Assembly (NCBI GenBank): GCA_018058545.1
Contig: JAGOZU010000004.1
Coordinates: 1-64,000, forward strand
Origin: Promineifilum sp.
Lineage (GTDB): Bacteria; Chloroflexota; Anaerolineae; Promineifilales; Promineifilaceae
DNA length: 64,000 nucleotides
Direction: 5' to 3'
Shown here: positions 35,833-44,476 of the stretch, piece after piece
Position numbering within the stretch: the stretch's first letter is position 1
How the letters are laid out: each line of letters begins with the position of its first letter
Notes under the pieces: generated by a model
What the model was told of the DNA's origin: nothing
What the model saw: only the letters and a program-made list of their open reading frames with translations
Database searches by the model: none
Translations under genes and position numbers: made by a program

Positions 35833-36687
35833 TCAAATCGCCGGGTTATTTACCTGATCAAGGCGCACAAGCAGGTCGGTGCAAAGGCTTTCGATATCCT
35901 GGCTCAGTTTAGAGGTACGTCCTTTCCCGATTGATTGCGGGTTCACATCGCGAATAATCTGGTCACCGGGATATTGCCTCCCGAGAAAAGTATAAATTCG
36001 TCGCATTGTGAGCGACGGCTCAGTCACCAAATCTTCATAGCGACATAGCATAACTCTTGGGTGAGAGTCCAGACCAAGATCAAAAAAAAGTCGGCATCGC
36101 GCCCACCAGAACAGAGCCGCCGCATCATAAGGATTCATATCTTCGCTGAAAAAGCTTCGTATGATTTCTCGCGTTTCTTCACTGCTGTTCTGAGATCGCC
36201 AGTTTGCCGGATCGTTCCGGACGAACGGCCGCAAATCTTTCACGCCATTATCCATCCCAAAAGCCTTTAGATTGGATGAGGCAACATCCTGGTAATGACG
36301 GTAGGTCCATAACGCGCGGGCCCCGGGAATGGCATCGAACAAGTCGTGCGCACGCTGTGACTCTACCAGCGGCTTGAAGACGACCAGTGACGCTCGCTGG
36401 CGATCGAACCGTTTCTTCACCAAGGGCAGTGGATCCAGTCGTATTTTCTCCACCTTATCCTGCGAAGACAATTCGCTGGATTCTCGATAGACCTTGGTGC
36501 CCAGATCGCGTTCGAAGATCCAATAGAGCATGCTGGTGCCGGAGCGCTGGATACCCAGAATCGGTACTATGGTCTTTTCGTCTGTACCAGACCGGACTAA
36601 CTGGTGCACAATGTTCTTATAGAGCCGAAATGCACCGAATGAGATAGTTTGGGAATTAATATCCGAGATCTTCAGACCATATAACAT
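35833..36687 (-). CDS. PAPS-dependent sulfotransferase
   Basis: The 284-residue protein has PILGIQRSGTSMLYWIF (about 42-58), the 5'-phosphosulfate-binding loop. ALWTYRHYQDVASSNLKAFG (about 124-143) contains the 3'-phosphate-binding Arg and Ser, and VMLCRYEDLVTEP follows. These fit the PF13469/PF00685 family. It would place sulfate on a sugar of the surface glycan, using PAPS. Its place between the tyrosine kinase and a GT2 supports that role. The acceptor position is unknown. Confidence 0.87.
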   Translation of the reverse strand: MLYGLKISDINSQTISFGAFRLYKNIVHQLVRSGTDEKTIVPILGIQRSGTSMLYWIFERDLGTKVYRESSELSSQDKVEKIRLDPLPLVKKRFDRQRASLVVFKPLVESQRAHDLFDAIPGARALWTYRHYQDVASSNLKAFGMDNGVKDLRPFVRNDPANWRSQNSSEETREIIRSFFSEDMNPYDAAALFWWARCRLFFDLGLDSHPRVMLCRYEDLVTEPSLTMRRIYTFLGRQYPGDQIIRDVNPQSIGKGRTSKLSQDIESLCTDLLVRLDQVNNPAI

Positions 36688-36776
36688 AGTATCAATCCAG
36701 GACCCTTACAACCTGCTATAAATCTCTCAAGCCATATCCCCAACCTTGCCGGCCGAAGAAAGACTCAACGATATCA

Positions 36777-38297
36777 TTATCGAGAGTCCGATTCATAGTA
36801 AGCATAGCTGCCGTTGGGTTCGGCTCGATTGACCACTACCTCCATCGACTTCACGCGAACATTTGACAGTTGCTGGCGTACTGCTCGCACATCCCCGCGC
36901 TGAGTCTGCCCTTGGGCTACAACGAGGATTACGTTATCAACAGCCGGAGCCAACACAGCCGCATCGGCAACGGATAACAACGCCGGCGTATCCAGGATAA
37001 TAAAATCGAATGTCGCTTTTAATTGCTCAATCAAATCGAGCATTCTTTGAGAACCGAGCAATTCGGTAGGGTTGGGTGGCAGGGGGCCACTGGCAATAAC
37101 CTGAAGGCGAGGAAACGGGCTATCCTGGATAGTTTCTTCCAGCGTCATCTCCCCGGCCAGGATATTGGTTAACCCTCGCTTGTTGGGTAATTCAAATATT
37201 TTATGAACAGTCGGCAACCGCAGATCGCAGTCCACCACGACCACCTCGCGGCCGCTCTGAGCGATGGTCACAGCCAGATTACCTGAAACAGTCGATTTGC
37301 CCTCGCCTCGCTTGGCACTGGTCAGCAGGACAACCTGCGAGCCGCTGGAGCTTGAGGCAAGGATATTGGTTCGCAATCGTCTGAACGATTCCAATTGCGG
37401 GTAGTGTCCGCTGCCCAATCGGGCAATCGCCAAGTCATCCTTCGCCATCGGTACTTGGCCAACTGTCGCCATCTGTGTGGCATTCTCGATCTGCTCCGTT
37501 GTGTGGAGGGTTGTATCCAGGTTATCGGCCGTGAAGGCCAGGGCGACCCCAATGACCAATCCGGCCGCAAAACCAAGCGCGATGTTAAGTAATGTACGTG
37601 GACTGGACGGACGTCGAGGCACTCTTGCCTCCTCGACGACAGAAATCGAGTTGGCCCGCACAGTCTCTTCCAGTCGCGCGGCCTCATATTGGGAAAGTAT
37701 GGATGCGTAGATGCCCTCATTCACCTCAATGGCCTGCGCGGCAACGGCAAGACTTGCGGTGTCTTCCGGAGAGCTTGCCAATATATTATTATAGTTAGCG
37801 CGAGCCTCAGCTAACTCGCTGTCGGCCGTGGCCAATCGTTGAGCCAGGATCTCTTGCAGGGACTGGCCGTCGCCGCCGCTATAAAACTCCCGATTCTGCT
37901 GGATCAGGATAGAGGCAGCCGTATTGACGATATCCCGCGCATCCTCAGGATCGGATGCATCGGCAATAATACGGATTAGCTCAGTTCCCGGAACAGATTC
38001 AACCGAAAGAGCGGGCCATGCATCCAGGCCCAACTCCTTTTGGATTTGAGAGCGAATTGTATCCCCGGTGAGGATGCGCGAATACGTACTCACCAATCGT
38101 TCGGTATAGACGATATCAGGCCGCGCAGTCGTGACCGTGCCCGCGCCGATGGTCAGCACGCGGACCGTTGTCGAGGCGGTATATCGCGGCGTCGACAACA
38201 GGGTAACGATCACCGCAATAGCCGTCCCCAACAATGTGCAGATCAGGACAAGCCACTTCCTTCTAACCAGAATAGAGATATAACTGCTTAATTCCAT
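36777..38297 (-). CDS. Polysaccharide co-polymerase and tyrosine autokinase (Wzc/CapAB-like)
   Basis: The 506-residue protein joins a Wzz-type chain-length domain to a BY-kinase domain. Its transmembrane helices are at about 15-35 and 236-257, with a periplasmic coiled segment between. The kinase has Walker A SAKRGEGKST (327-336), Walker A' VVVDCDLR and Walker B FIILDTPALLSVADA, and a C-terminal SYAYYESDSR with Tyr498, Tyr500 and Tyr501 as likely autophosphorylation sites. It controls polymerisation and export of the glycan made by the genes downstream on the same strand. It appears to be the first gene of the cluster. Confidence 0.92.
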   Translation of the reverse strand: MELSSYISILVRRKWLVLICTLLGTAIAVIVTLLSTPRYTASTTVRVLTIGAGTVTTARPDIVYTERLVSTYSRILTGDTIRSQIQKELGLDAWPALSVESVPGTELIRIIADASDPEDARDIVNTAASILIQQNREFYSGGDGQSLQEILAQRLATADSELAEARANYNNILASSPEDTASLAVAAQAIEVNEGIYASILSQYEAARLEETVRANSISVVEEARVPRRPSSPRTLLNIALGFAAGLVIGVALAFTADNLDTTLHTTEQIENATQMATVGQVPMAKDDLAIARLGSGHYPQLESFRRLRTNILASSSSGSQVVLLTSAKRGEGKSTVSGNLAVTIAQSGREVVVVDCDLRLPTVHKIFELPNKRGLTNILAGEMTLEETIQDSPFPRLQVIASGPLPPNPTELLGSQRMLDLIEQLKATFDFIILDTPALLSVADAAVLAPAVDNVILVVAQGQTQRGDVRAVRQQLSNVRVKSMEVVVNRAEPNGSYAYYESDSR

Positions 38298-38446
38298 GCT
38301 CTCTTATCCTTTATTCCATTCCCATAAAATAACTGTTCAGGGATGAGAATAACTAGATTCGGTTACGAACTACCTTTCGACCGGCATCCGATAGCAATAA
38401 ATATAGTAAATCCCGAAATTGGGCTCTTCACAAGGTTTTGTGCTCA

Positions 38447-38460
38447 CCTTTCATGAAAGG
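38447..38460. promoter_or_regulatory. Perfect 14-bp palindrome upstream of the tyrosine-kinase gene
   Basis: CCTTTCATGAAAGG lies about 150 bp before the Wzc-like start, in the leader of the polysaccharide cluster. It may be an operator for a dimeric regulator. No known factor can be named. Confidence 0.35.
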
Positions 38461-38526
38461 CGCCATCATAGGGCATGTCAATTGTTTTGAGAGCTTAAGA
38501 TAAGCGAAGGCCCGCCAATTCAACCC

Positions 38527-38554
38527 TTGCAATCGGCGGCCGAGTGACTATAAT
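38527..38554 (+). promoter_or_regulatory. Sigma70-type promoter of tRNA-Met
   Basis: TTGCAA (38527-38532), a 16-bp spacer and TATAAT (38549-38554) end 14 bp before the tRNA gene. Confidence 0.75.
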
Positions 38555-38568
38555 ATCCATCTGGTTTT

Positions 38569-38640
38569 GGTGCCATAGCTCAGTGGTAGAGCGGGGGACT
38601 CATAAGCCCTAGGTCGATGGTTCAAATCCATCTGGCACCA
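38569..38640 (+). tRNA. tRNA with anticodon CAT (elongator Met, or Ile2)
   Basis: The acceptor GGTGCCA/TGGCACC is fully paired, so this is not an initiator. The D-arm is GCTC/GAGC, the anticodon loop is CTCATAA and the T-arm is GATGG-TTCAAAT-CCATC. The last anticodon-stem pair (31:39) is an A:G mismatch. CCA is not encoded beyond the discriminator A. Confidence 0.9.
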
Positions 38641-38667
38641 CTCAAAACTCCCCCACCGAGAGTCGCC

Positions 38668-39456
38668 TTATCGCCCAAACCCTCGCGCCTGCCAGGCAGC
38701 ATAGAGCAGGATGGAACCGGCCACGGCCGCGTTAAGCGACTCGACCTGCCCTCGCATGGGCAGGCGAATGATAAAGTCACACCGTTCATGCACCAGTCGG
38801 CGAAGTCCCTCGCCCTCATGGCCAACGACGATGCCCAGCGGCATATCGAGATCAACGCGGCCCAATTCGCGGGCCTCCTCATCCATGTCCATGCCCGCCA
38901 GCCAGACGCCCGCCTCCTTCAAGCCGCGCATCGTCTGCACCAGGTTAGTCACCTTGGCGATAAGCAAATGTTCAGTCGCGCCCGCGGCATACTGGACAAC
39001 GGATGGGGTGATCTCCGGTGCCCGCCGGTCTTGCAGGATGACGCCATGGACGCCGCAAGCCTCGGCCGTGCGCAGCAAAGTGCCGATGTTCTGCGGGCCA
39101 TGGAGCAGATCGAGCAACAACAGGAGGGGCTTCTCGCTCCGCCGCTCGGCCAGCCCCAGCATCTCGTCCACATCAGCATAGGGATAAGACCCGACCTCGA
39201 GCAGCACGCCTTGATGTTTGGCGTCGGCTCCAAACCGTTGTGCCAATCGATCGAGCGCTTGTTTATCCGCGGTCGAGACAGGCACATTCGCAGCGCGCGC
39301 CGTGTCCAGTATCGGCCGAAGCTCGCGATCGTCGGCGCGATTGCCTTTCGGCCGCTCAACGTGCAGCCGATAGATCGTCCGTCGCCCGGCCCGAAGAGCC
39401 TCCAGGACGGGGTGGCGGCGAGTTAGCGCCTCAGCCGAGTTTCCAGATGGTGCCAT
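38668..39456 (-). CDS. rlmB: 23S rRNA (guanosine-2'-O)-methyltransferase RlmB (SpoU/TrmH family)
   Basis: The 262-residue protein has an N-terminal substrate-binding domain (RRHPVLEALRAGRRTIYRLHV) and a SPOUT methyltransferase domain. The latter has the three knot motifs LLLDLLHGPQNIGTLLRTAEACG, LGIVVGHEGEGLRRLV and IIRLPMRGQVESLNAAVAGSILLY. It methylates a ribose in 23S rRNA. The start at 39456 overlaps the cysS stop by 26 bp, and the cysS-rlmB order is common in bacteria. Confidence 0.93.
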   Translation of the reverse strand: MAPSGNSAEALTRRHPVLEALRAGRRTIYRLHVERPKGNRADDRELRPILDTARAANVPVSTADKQALDRLAQRFGADAKHQGVLLEVGSYPYADVDEMLGLAERRSEKPLLLLLDLLHGPQNIGTLLRTAEACGVHGVILQDRRAPEITPSVVQYAAGATEHLLIAKVTNLVQTMRGLKEAGVWLAGMDMDEEARELGRVDLDMPLGIVVGHEGEGLRRLVHERCDFIIRLPMRGQVESLNAAVAGSILLYAAWQARGFGR

Positions 39457-40873
39457 CGGCCCGATCTTCCAGCACGACGTTCAGTTCCTTCAGCCGATCG
39501 CGGATGGTGTCGGCCGCCGTCCAATCCTTGTTGGCCCGCGCCCGATTGCGCAGGTCGATCAGCAAGCGCACCAGACCGTCCTCACGCTCGGCGTCGGCCC
39601 CCGCTTCCTCGCGCTCCGGCACAACGCCCAATATCTCGCCGCCCAACTCGCGGAACAGCGTATCGATGGCCGTCAATGTGCCTTGCGTCTGGGTGCCTCC
39701 CTCGTTGATCAGTGTATTGACCTGTCGCGTCAGGTCCTGCAACACAGCCAGGCCGCCGGGAGCATTGAAATCGTCGTCCATCCGCTCCAGGAATTGCTCG
39801 CGGGCGGCCGACAGCATTGCCGCAACCTCGGGGGAGATGTCTCCCGGTTCGGCCTGTCGCAATTGCTCGCGGGTCAGGCTCACCGCGCCCCAGATGCGCT
39901 GCCAGCCTTTAAAGGCCGCCTCGACTGCCTCATCGGAAAAGTCGATGGGGTTGCTGTAGTGGCTGGACAGGACAAAATAGCGGATCGCCTCGCCGCGCCA
40001 GCGCTTCAGCGCGTCGCGGATGGTCAGGGTGTTGCCCAGGCTCTTGCTCATCTTGACGCCGTCGAGGGTCAGGGAGCCGGTCAGCATCCAGTAGCGCGCG
40101 AAAGGCTCCCCGTGGGCGGCCTCGCTCTGGGCGATCTCGCATTCGTTGTGGGGAAATATATTCTCGAGTCCGCCGCCGTGGATGTCGAACGTATCGCCCA
40201 GATACTTGGCGGACATGGCCGAGCATTCGATATGCCAGCCGGGGAAGCCGTCGCTCCACGGGCTGGCCCAGCGCAGAATGTGTTCGGGTTCGGCCTTTTT
40301 CCACAGGGCGAAGTCGGCTGGATGGCGCTTGTCCTCGCGCACCGCCACGCGCGCGCCTTCTTCCAGCTCCTCCACGACGCGGCCACTCAACTTGCCGTAC
40401 TCCGGGAACGACGCCACGCTGAAGTAGACCGAACCGTCCTGAACATAGGCATGACCGGCCTCGATCAGTCGCTCGATCATGGCGATCTGCTCCGGGATGT
40501 GGCCGCTGGCCCGCGGGCTGATATCCGGCCGGCGAACGCCCAGCGCGTCCATATCGGCAAAATAGGCGCGGGTATAGGTCTCGACGACCTGCATCGGCAG
40601 CGCCGAAGTCTGCCGAGCCTTCTTCAAGATGCGATCCTCGCCCGTGTCGAGCATATGGCCGACGTCGGTGATGTTCTGGACATACAGCACGTCGTAGCCC
40701 AGGAAACGCAGATAGCGCACGACCACATCGAAGCTGACATAGGTCTTGGCGTGCCCGATATGGGAAAAATCGTAGACCGTGGGGCCGCAAACGTAGATAT
40801 TGACTTTGCCGGGTGTCAGCGGCACGAACTCTTCCTTCTGCCGCGATAGCACATTATAGATTCTGAGCGACAT
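39431..40873 (-). CDS. cysS: Cysteinyl-tRNA synthetase
   Basis: The 480-residue class Ia enzyme shows [23 protein letters not shown], with the zinc-ligand Cys and the HIGH motif. The second zinc cluster follows in [15 protein letters not shown] and [13 protein letters not shown], then KMSKSLGN. Its length matches the family. It charges tRNA-Cys and overlaps the rlmB start. Confidence 0.97.
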   Translation of the reverse strand: MSLRIYNVLSRQKEEFVPLTPGKVNIYVCGPTVYDFSHIGHAKTYVSFDVVVRYLRFLGYDVLYVQNITDVGHMLDTGEDRILKKARQTSALPMQVVETYTRAYFADMDALGVRRPDISPRASGHIPEQIAMIERLIEAGHAYVQDGSVYFSVASFPEYGKLSGRVVEELEEGARVAVREDKRHPADFALWKKAEPEHILRWASPWSDGFPGWHIECSAMSAKYLGDTFDIHGGGLENIFPHNECEIAQSEAAHGEPFARYWMLTGSLTLDGVKMSKSLGNTLTIRDALKRWRGEAIRYFVLSSHYSNPIDFSDEAVEAAFKGWQRIWGAVSLTREQLRQAEPGDISPEVAAMLSAAREQFLERMDDDFNAPGGLAVLQDLTRQVNTLINEGGTQTQGTLTAIDTLFRELGGEILGVVPEREEAGADAEREDGLVRLLIDLRNRARANKDWTAADTIRDRLKELNVVLEDRADGTIWKLG

Positions 40874-40910
40874 GCTTCACTCCACTGATTTTCAAAGGGT
40901 ACCTTTCTGA

Positions 40911-41987
40911 TTATAGCTTGGCGAAGATCATTCGCCCGGCCGTCGTCTGCAAGACTTTAGTCACCACCACGTTCTCGGTGCGATTCAATACCCGCGCGCC
41001 ATCTTCCACCACGACCATCGTGCCGTCATCCAGATAGCCGACACCCTGGCCGTACTCCTTGCCCTCCTGGATGATCGTCACCCTCAACTCCTCGCCGGGC
41101 AAGAGCGACGCCTTGACCGCGTTGGCCAGGTCGTTGATATTGAGAACAGTGATGCCCTGCAACTCGGCGACCTTGTTCAAATTATAGTCATTGGTCATGA
41201 TGGGACAGTTCAGTTGCCGGGCCAGAAGCACCAGCTTGCTGTCGGCGTCGCGCGCCTGGTGTGGGTCCATATCGGTGATGCGCACCGGGACGGGCGATTC
41301 GTTTTGCAGCATCCCCAGGATGTCCAGCCCGCGACGGCCGCGATTGCGGCGCAAGCTGTCGGCGCTGTCGGCGATGTGCTGCAACTCCTTGAGGACGAAG
41401 TTGGGCACCAGCAGCGTCTGGCGAATGAAGCCGGTGCGACCGATATCCAGGATGCGGCCGTCGATGATGACGCTGGTGTCAAGCAAGATAACATCGGCGT
41501 TCTCGCTTTCCTGGGTAACAACCGTGGCTTTATCATTTCCGCGCGGCAGTCGAATATTACCGGCGAATTCGTGCAGGTCACGATAGCGGTTCATCATCAG
41601 CACCGCGCCCAAATAGCAAAAGCCGAGAGCCGTGGCCAGCGGCAGAATCTCCTTGAGCGGTGACGGCAGTTGCGACAGGGGGATGGCGAACAGTGCCGCA
41701 GCGATTAGCCCCAGAAAGACGCCGATCAGCAGAGCGACCAAACGCTCCAGCGGCATGGCCGACAGGACCTGACGAATGTGACTGATCGGCCGCACGGTCA
41801 GGTGAGGGGTGAACAGAAAGCCCAACACCGCCCCCAGGATTCCCCCGCCCACGCCAAAAGCGATGCCGTAGCGCAGCGGGTCGAGGTTCAACATGTTGGC
41901 CGCCTGGACGCCCACAATGGCCAGCGCGGTAGCCAGCACCACCGCCCCGATGAGTCTCGCGATGAATTCGATACGTGATGATCCCAT
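40911..41987 (-). CDS. Membrane-anchored PIN-TRAM domain protein (YacL-like)
   Basis: The 358-residue product has four N-terminal transmembrane helices (to about residue 133). A PIN domain follows, with acidic residues in VILLDTSVIIDGR and SKLVLLARQLNCPIMTNDYNLN, and then a C-terminal TRAM domain (LRVTIIQEGKEYGQGVGYLDDGTMVVVEDG). This matches the YacL family of putative membrane RNases. RNA cleavage is inferred from the PIN acidic residues. It is just upstream of cysS on the same strand. Confidence 0.92.
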   Translation of the reverse strand: MGSSRIEFIARLIGAVVLATALAIVGVQAANMLNLDPLRYGIAFGVGGGILGAVLGFLFTPHLTVRPISHIRQVLSAMPLERLVALLIGVFLGLIAAALFAIPLSQLPSPLKEILPLATALGFCYLGAVLMMNRYRDLHEFAGNIRLPRGNDKATVVTQESENADVILLDTSVIIDGRILDIGRTGFIRQTLLVPNFVLKELQHIADSADSLRRNRGRRGLDILGMLQNESPVPVRITDMDPHQARDADSKLVLLARQLNCPIMTNDYNLNKVAELQGITVLNINDLANAVKASLLPGEELRVTIIQEGKEYGQGVGYLDDGTMVVVEDGARVLNRTENVVVTKVLQTTAGRMIFAKL

Positions 41988-42495
41988 GATGAATTAATGC
42001 TCCCGGAATAAAATGAATGATTGTTAACCTGCCCAAAATAAATGCACTGTCCCGCAAAATAAAAAATGGCGAATGCTTACAATGCATCCACCATTCAAAA
42101 TCGGATCGGCCGACCATCTCCGTGGCCGGTCGTTGCAGGTCTATCGACAGGTTACGCGATCAGTCGTCGTCAACGCATATTCGTAGCGGGCCGCCGGGAG
42201 AAAATCATGACCGGCGTCGGCGAGAGAACCGAATCAACGAGATAAACCATACGCGCACTAATAAAGAATTAGACCTGCAAATAAGATAAATGAATGAAGG
42301 ATAATGCTGAGATAGTAGCATAGCGCTTCGGAATGGGCAACCGGTCGGTTGTCCCGCCCGTACAAGATATGCATTCCCGCCCGGCTTCCCGACCATTCCC
42401 GACATCTTCCCGATCGCCCGGGACAATCGGACGCTATGCTGTTCCTCGTGTGGGCGATCATGCCCGCCCGGAAACATCACTCCAAGGAGAAGATC
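41988..42495. other. 508-bp region between two divergent genes
   Basis: This gap carries the promoter regions of the PIN-TRAM gene (minus) and the cupredoxin-like lipoprotein (plus). The plus-strand frame can be read upstream from 42349, but the ribosome-binding site AAGGAGA at 42484-42490 shows that translation starts at 42496. A 9-bp inverted repeat (42335-42343 with 42346-42354, one G:T) is visible. I see no other gene. Confidence 0.6.
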
Positions 42496-43437
42496 ATGCA
42501 GCATACAAACCGTTTCAATCACAGAACCTGGTCGATCCTGGCCTTGGTCGTCATCGCCGTGCTGGCGCTGGCGGCCGCCTGTTCAGGTTCGGGCGCGGAG
42601 CAGGCCGCCGCACCGGAGCCGACGGCCGTTCCGCCGACGGCCGTGCCCCCCACCGAGGCCCCGGCAACGGCGGAAATCCCCGTCGTCACCATCGAGGCGA
42701 CCGACAGCGGCCTCAACGTGCCCGAAGTCGTCCCCGGGGGCATCGTCCGAATTGACGTCACCAACTCCGGCAGCGCTCCTGCCGCGGTGGGCCTGCTGCG
42801 GATTAAGGAAGGTCACACCCGGCAGGAATTGAATGAGTTCAAGGCCGTGGCCGATGCCAACCCCGAAGCGTTCTTCGGCCTTTTTGAACTGGCAAATATG
42901 ATCCACAGCGTTCAGGACGTTGCTCCCGGCACGACGAGCAGTTTCCATGTCGACCTGCGCACGGGCGATTTCATCCTGAGCGACGACACCAACCCGGCCA
43001 ACGACCTAACCTTCTTCGCGGCCAATGAGATCGTCGGCACGACCGAGCCGGAGGCGGCCGTCACGGTCGATATGGTTGACTTCGCCTACGCCATGCCCGA
43101 CACGGTGCCGGGCCAGGGGTTGTGGGAGTTCGTCAATTCCGGCGACCAGTGGCATCTGGCGGCCCTGACGACATACAATCCCGACGTGACGCCGGAACAA
43201 CTGTTGGGGCTGTTCAGCGAGGAAGGCGGACCGCCGCCGGCCGACGCCCCGGTTCAGGTAATGGGCGGCTTGCCGCCGATGTCGCCGGGAGAGCGGGTGT
43301 GGGTCGAGATGGATTTGCAGCCGGGCCAGTATCAGTTGGTCTGCCCGCTGCCCGACCTCACGGCCATGGTCGCGGGCGAAGAGCCGATGCCGCACTTGCT
43401 GCACGGTATGATGCATATGTTTACGGTTGAGAATTAG
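42496..43437 (+). CDS. Lipoprotein with two cupredoxin-like domains
   Basis: The 313-residue product starts at the ATG at 42496 after AAGGAGA. The signal ends in LAAAC (Cys29) and a Pro/Ala linker follows. Two beta-sandwich-like halves cover about 62-180 and 187-313. The second half has His220 (DQWHL), Cys283 (YQLVCPLPD) and a C-terminal MPHLLHGMMHMF with His300/His303 and several Met. This spacing recalls a type 1 copper site (His-Cys-His-Met). Electron transfer or copper handling at the membrane surface is a hypothesis. The first half lacks these ligands. Confidence 0.65.
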   Translation: MQHTNRFNHRTWSILALVVIAVLALAAACSGSGAEQAAAPEPTAVPPTAVPPTEAPATAEIPVVTIEATDSGLNVPEVVPGGIVRIDVTNSGSAPAAVGLLRIKEGHTRQELNEFKAVADANPEAFFGLFELANMIHSVQDVAPGTTSSFHVDLRTGDFILSDDTNPANDLTFFAANEIVGTTEPEAAVTVDMVDFAYAMPDTVPGQGLWEFVNSGDQWHLAALTTYNPDVTPEQLLGLFSEEGGPPPADAPVQVMGGLPPMSPGERVWVEMDLQPGQYQLVCPLPDLTAMVAGEEPMPHLLHGMMHMFTVEN

Positions 43438-43455
43438 CCAGTATCCAGTATATTG

Positions 43456-43525
43456 AGACCTGACAGGTGGGCGCATCCGGGTACTTGCCCAATCGGCAGC
43501 TTGATCGCGCCCACCTGTCAGGTCT
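43456..43525. repeat. 70-bp inverted repeat (perfect 19-bp arms)
   Basis: The arms 43456-43474 and 43507-43525 are exact inverted complements around a 32-nt loop. Each arm contains the near-palindrome ACCTGACAGGT. It lies just past the cupredoxin gene and 12 bp before the next start, so it may act as a terminator and may be a mobile palindrome. Confidence 0.8.
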
Positions 43526-43537
43526 GGGAGTATAGCC

Positions 43538-43915
43538 ATGAACCATTCACCTCTTTACAAAACAGCCATCATTCTGTTCACGCTCCTTTGCGTACTCACC
43601 GTTGTGACATTCATACCCGCATTACTGGGCGGCCCTGATAACCAGAGCGCGGTCGCCGGTATCCCCCAGGTAATCATCATCTTCGCCACGCTGGTATCTG
43701 TGGTTGGTCTCGTTGCCGCCTATGGCGCCTGGCAGGGGCAGAAATGGGGCAAATGGCTGGTGATTATCCTCTCGGCCGTCAACGGGTTGAGCGCGTTGCC
43801 CGGCGTCACGGCCGCGCCGAGCGATTTTGCGCGTATTTCAGCCATCGTCACCGTTTTGGTTTCCGTTTTCGTCATCGTCGTTCTGTTGCTCCGACCGAAG
43901 ATGATCGCATCATAA
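43538..43915 (+). CDS. Small four-helix membrane protein, copy 1
   Basis: The 125-residue product begins MNHSPLYKTAIILFTLLCVLTVV and has four predicted helices. A conserved loop AAYGAWQGQKWGKWLVIILS lies near the middle, and the tail is short and basic. It is a clear paralogue of the protein encoded at 44014-44400, from the first residues on. Function is unknown. The two copies are separated by a palindromic repeat. Confidence 0.8.
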   Translation: MNHSPLYKTAIILFTLLCVLTVVTFIPALLGGPDNQSAVAGIPQVIIIFATLVSVVGLVAAYGAWQGQKWGKWLVIILSAVNGLSALPGVTAAPSDFARISAIVTVLVSVFVIVVLLLRPKMIAS

Positions 43916-43930
43916 GATCGGCCCTAGAAT

Positions 43931-43985
43931 AGAAACCGGGTTTTCCCGATTAGAAACCGAGTTTTTTCCGAAAACTCGGTTTCTA
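43931..43985. repeat. Palindromic GAAACCGRGTTTT element
   Basis: One copy AGAAACCGGGTTTT (43931-43944) is followed by a perfect hairpin with 15-bp arms (43951-43965 and 43971-43985) built on TAGAAACCGAGTTTT and a 5-nt loop. It lies between two tandemly duplicated genes. Confidence 0.8.
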
Positions 43986-44013
43986 CAGGTTGATTTCCTA
44001 CAGGAATTACATC

Positions 44014-44400
44014 ATGAACCATTCACCCCTCTACAAAACAGCCGTCATCCTGTTTACTCTCCAATCGCTCTTCAACGTCGTGGCAACCATTCCCCCGCTG
44101 TTGGATGGCCCGGAAAATCAGGGCTATGCCGCCGGCGTTCCTCAAGCCGTCATCCTCCTGGCCGCCGTGGGCGGTGTGGCCGGCCTCTTCGCCGCCTATG
44201 GCGCGTGGAAAGGAAAAAGATGGGGTATCTGGCTGACGATCCTCCTTAGCGTTGTTGGCGCTTTGAGCGCCGCGCCCGGTGTCCTGTTCGCGCCCAATAA
44301 TTCTCTGCGGGCATCGGCCATCATCGGCATTGTCGTGTCGATCTTCGTCATCGTCGCCCTGTTGCGCCAGCCGAAGACAGCGGCAACTTCAGGTAAATGA
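44014..44400 (+). CDS. Small four-helix membrane protein, copy 2
   Basis: The 128-residue product begins MNHSPLYKTAVILFTLQSLFNVV and contains AAYGAWKGKRWGIWLTILLS, matching copy 1 throughout. The ATG at 44014 follows AGGAATTACATC. A longer in-frame start at 43990 would remove the similarity to the start of copy 1. Function is unknown. It is followed by the two-component genes. Confidence 0.8.
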   Translation: MNHSPLYKTAVILFTLQSLFNVVATIPPLLDGPENQGYAAGVPQAVILLAAVGGVAGLFAAYGAWKGKRWGIWLTILLSVVGALSAAPGVLFAPNNSLRASAIIGIVVSIFVIVALLRQPKTAATSGK

Positions 44401-44409
44401 TGCGGAACG

Positions 44410-44460
44410 AATGATGCCAGACCCAAAAATACCTTATAATAACCCCAGATAGGCATCATT
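44410..44460. promoter_or_regulatory. Inverted repeat flanking the -10 box of the two-component operon
   Basis: AATGATGCC (44410-44418) and GGCATCATT (44452-44460) are exact inverted copies spaced by 33 bp around TATAAT (44435-44440). The histidine-kinase ATG is 16 bp further on. This may be an operator, possibly for autoregulation by the response regulator, or a hairpin. Confidence 0.45.
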
Positions 44461-44476
44461 AACGAGATCGGACGAG

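Noticed and set aside
38569-38640. tRNA-Met considered a pseudogene because of the A:G pair at 31:39
   Set aside because: All other stems pair, U33 and the T-loop are intact, and a good promoter precedes it.
42349-42495. Upstream extension of the cupredoxin-like gene
   Set aside because: The ATG at 42496 has an AAGGAGA site and gives a proper lipoprotein signal. The extension would bury the signal peptide.
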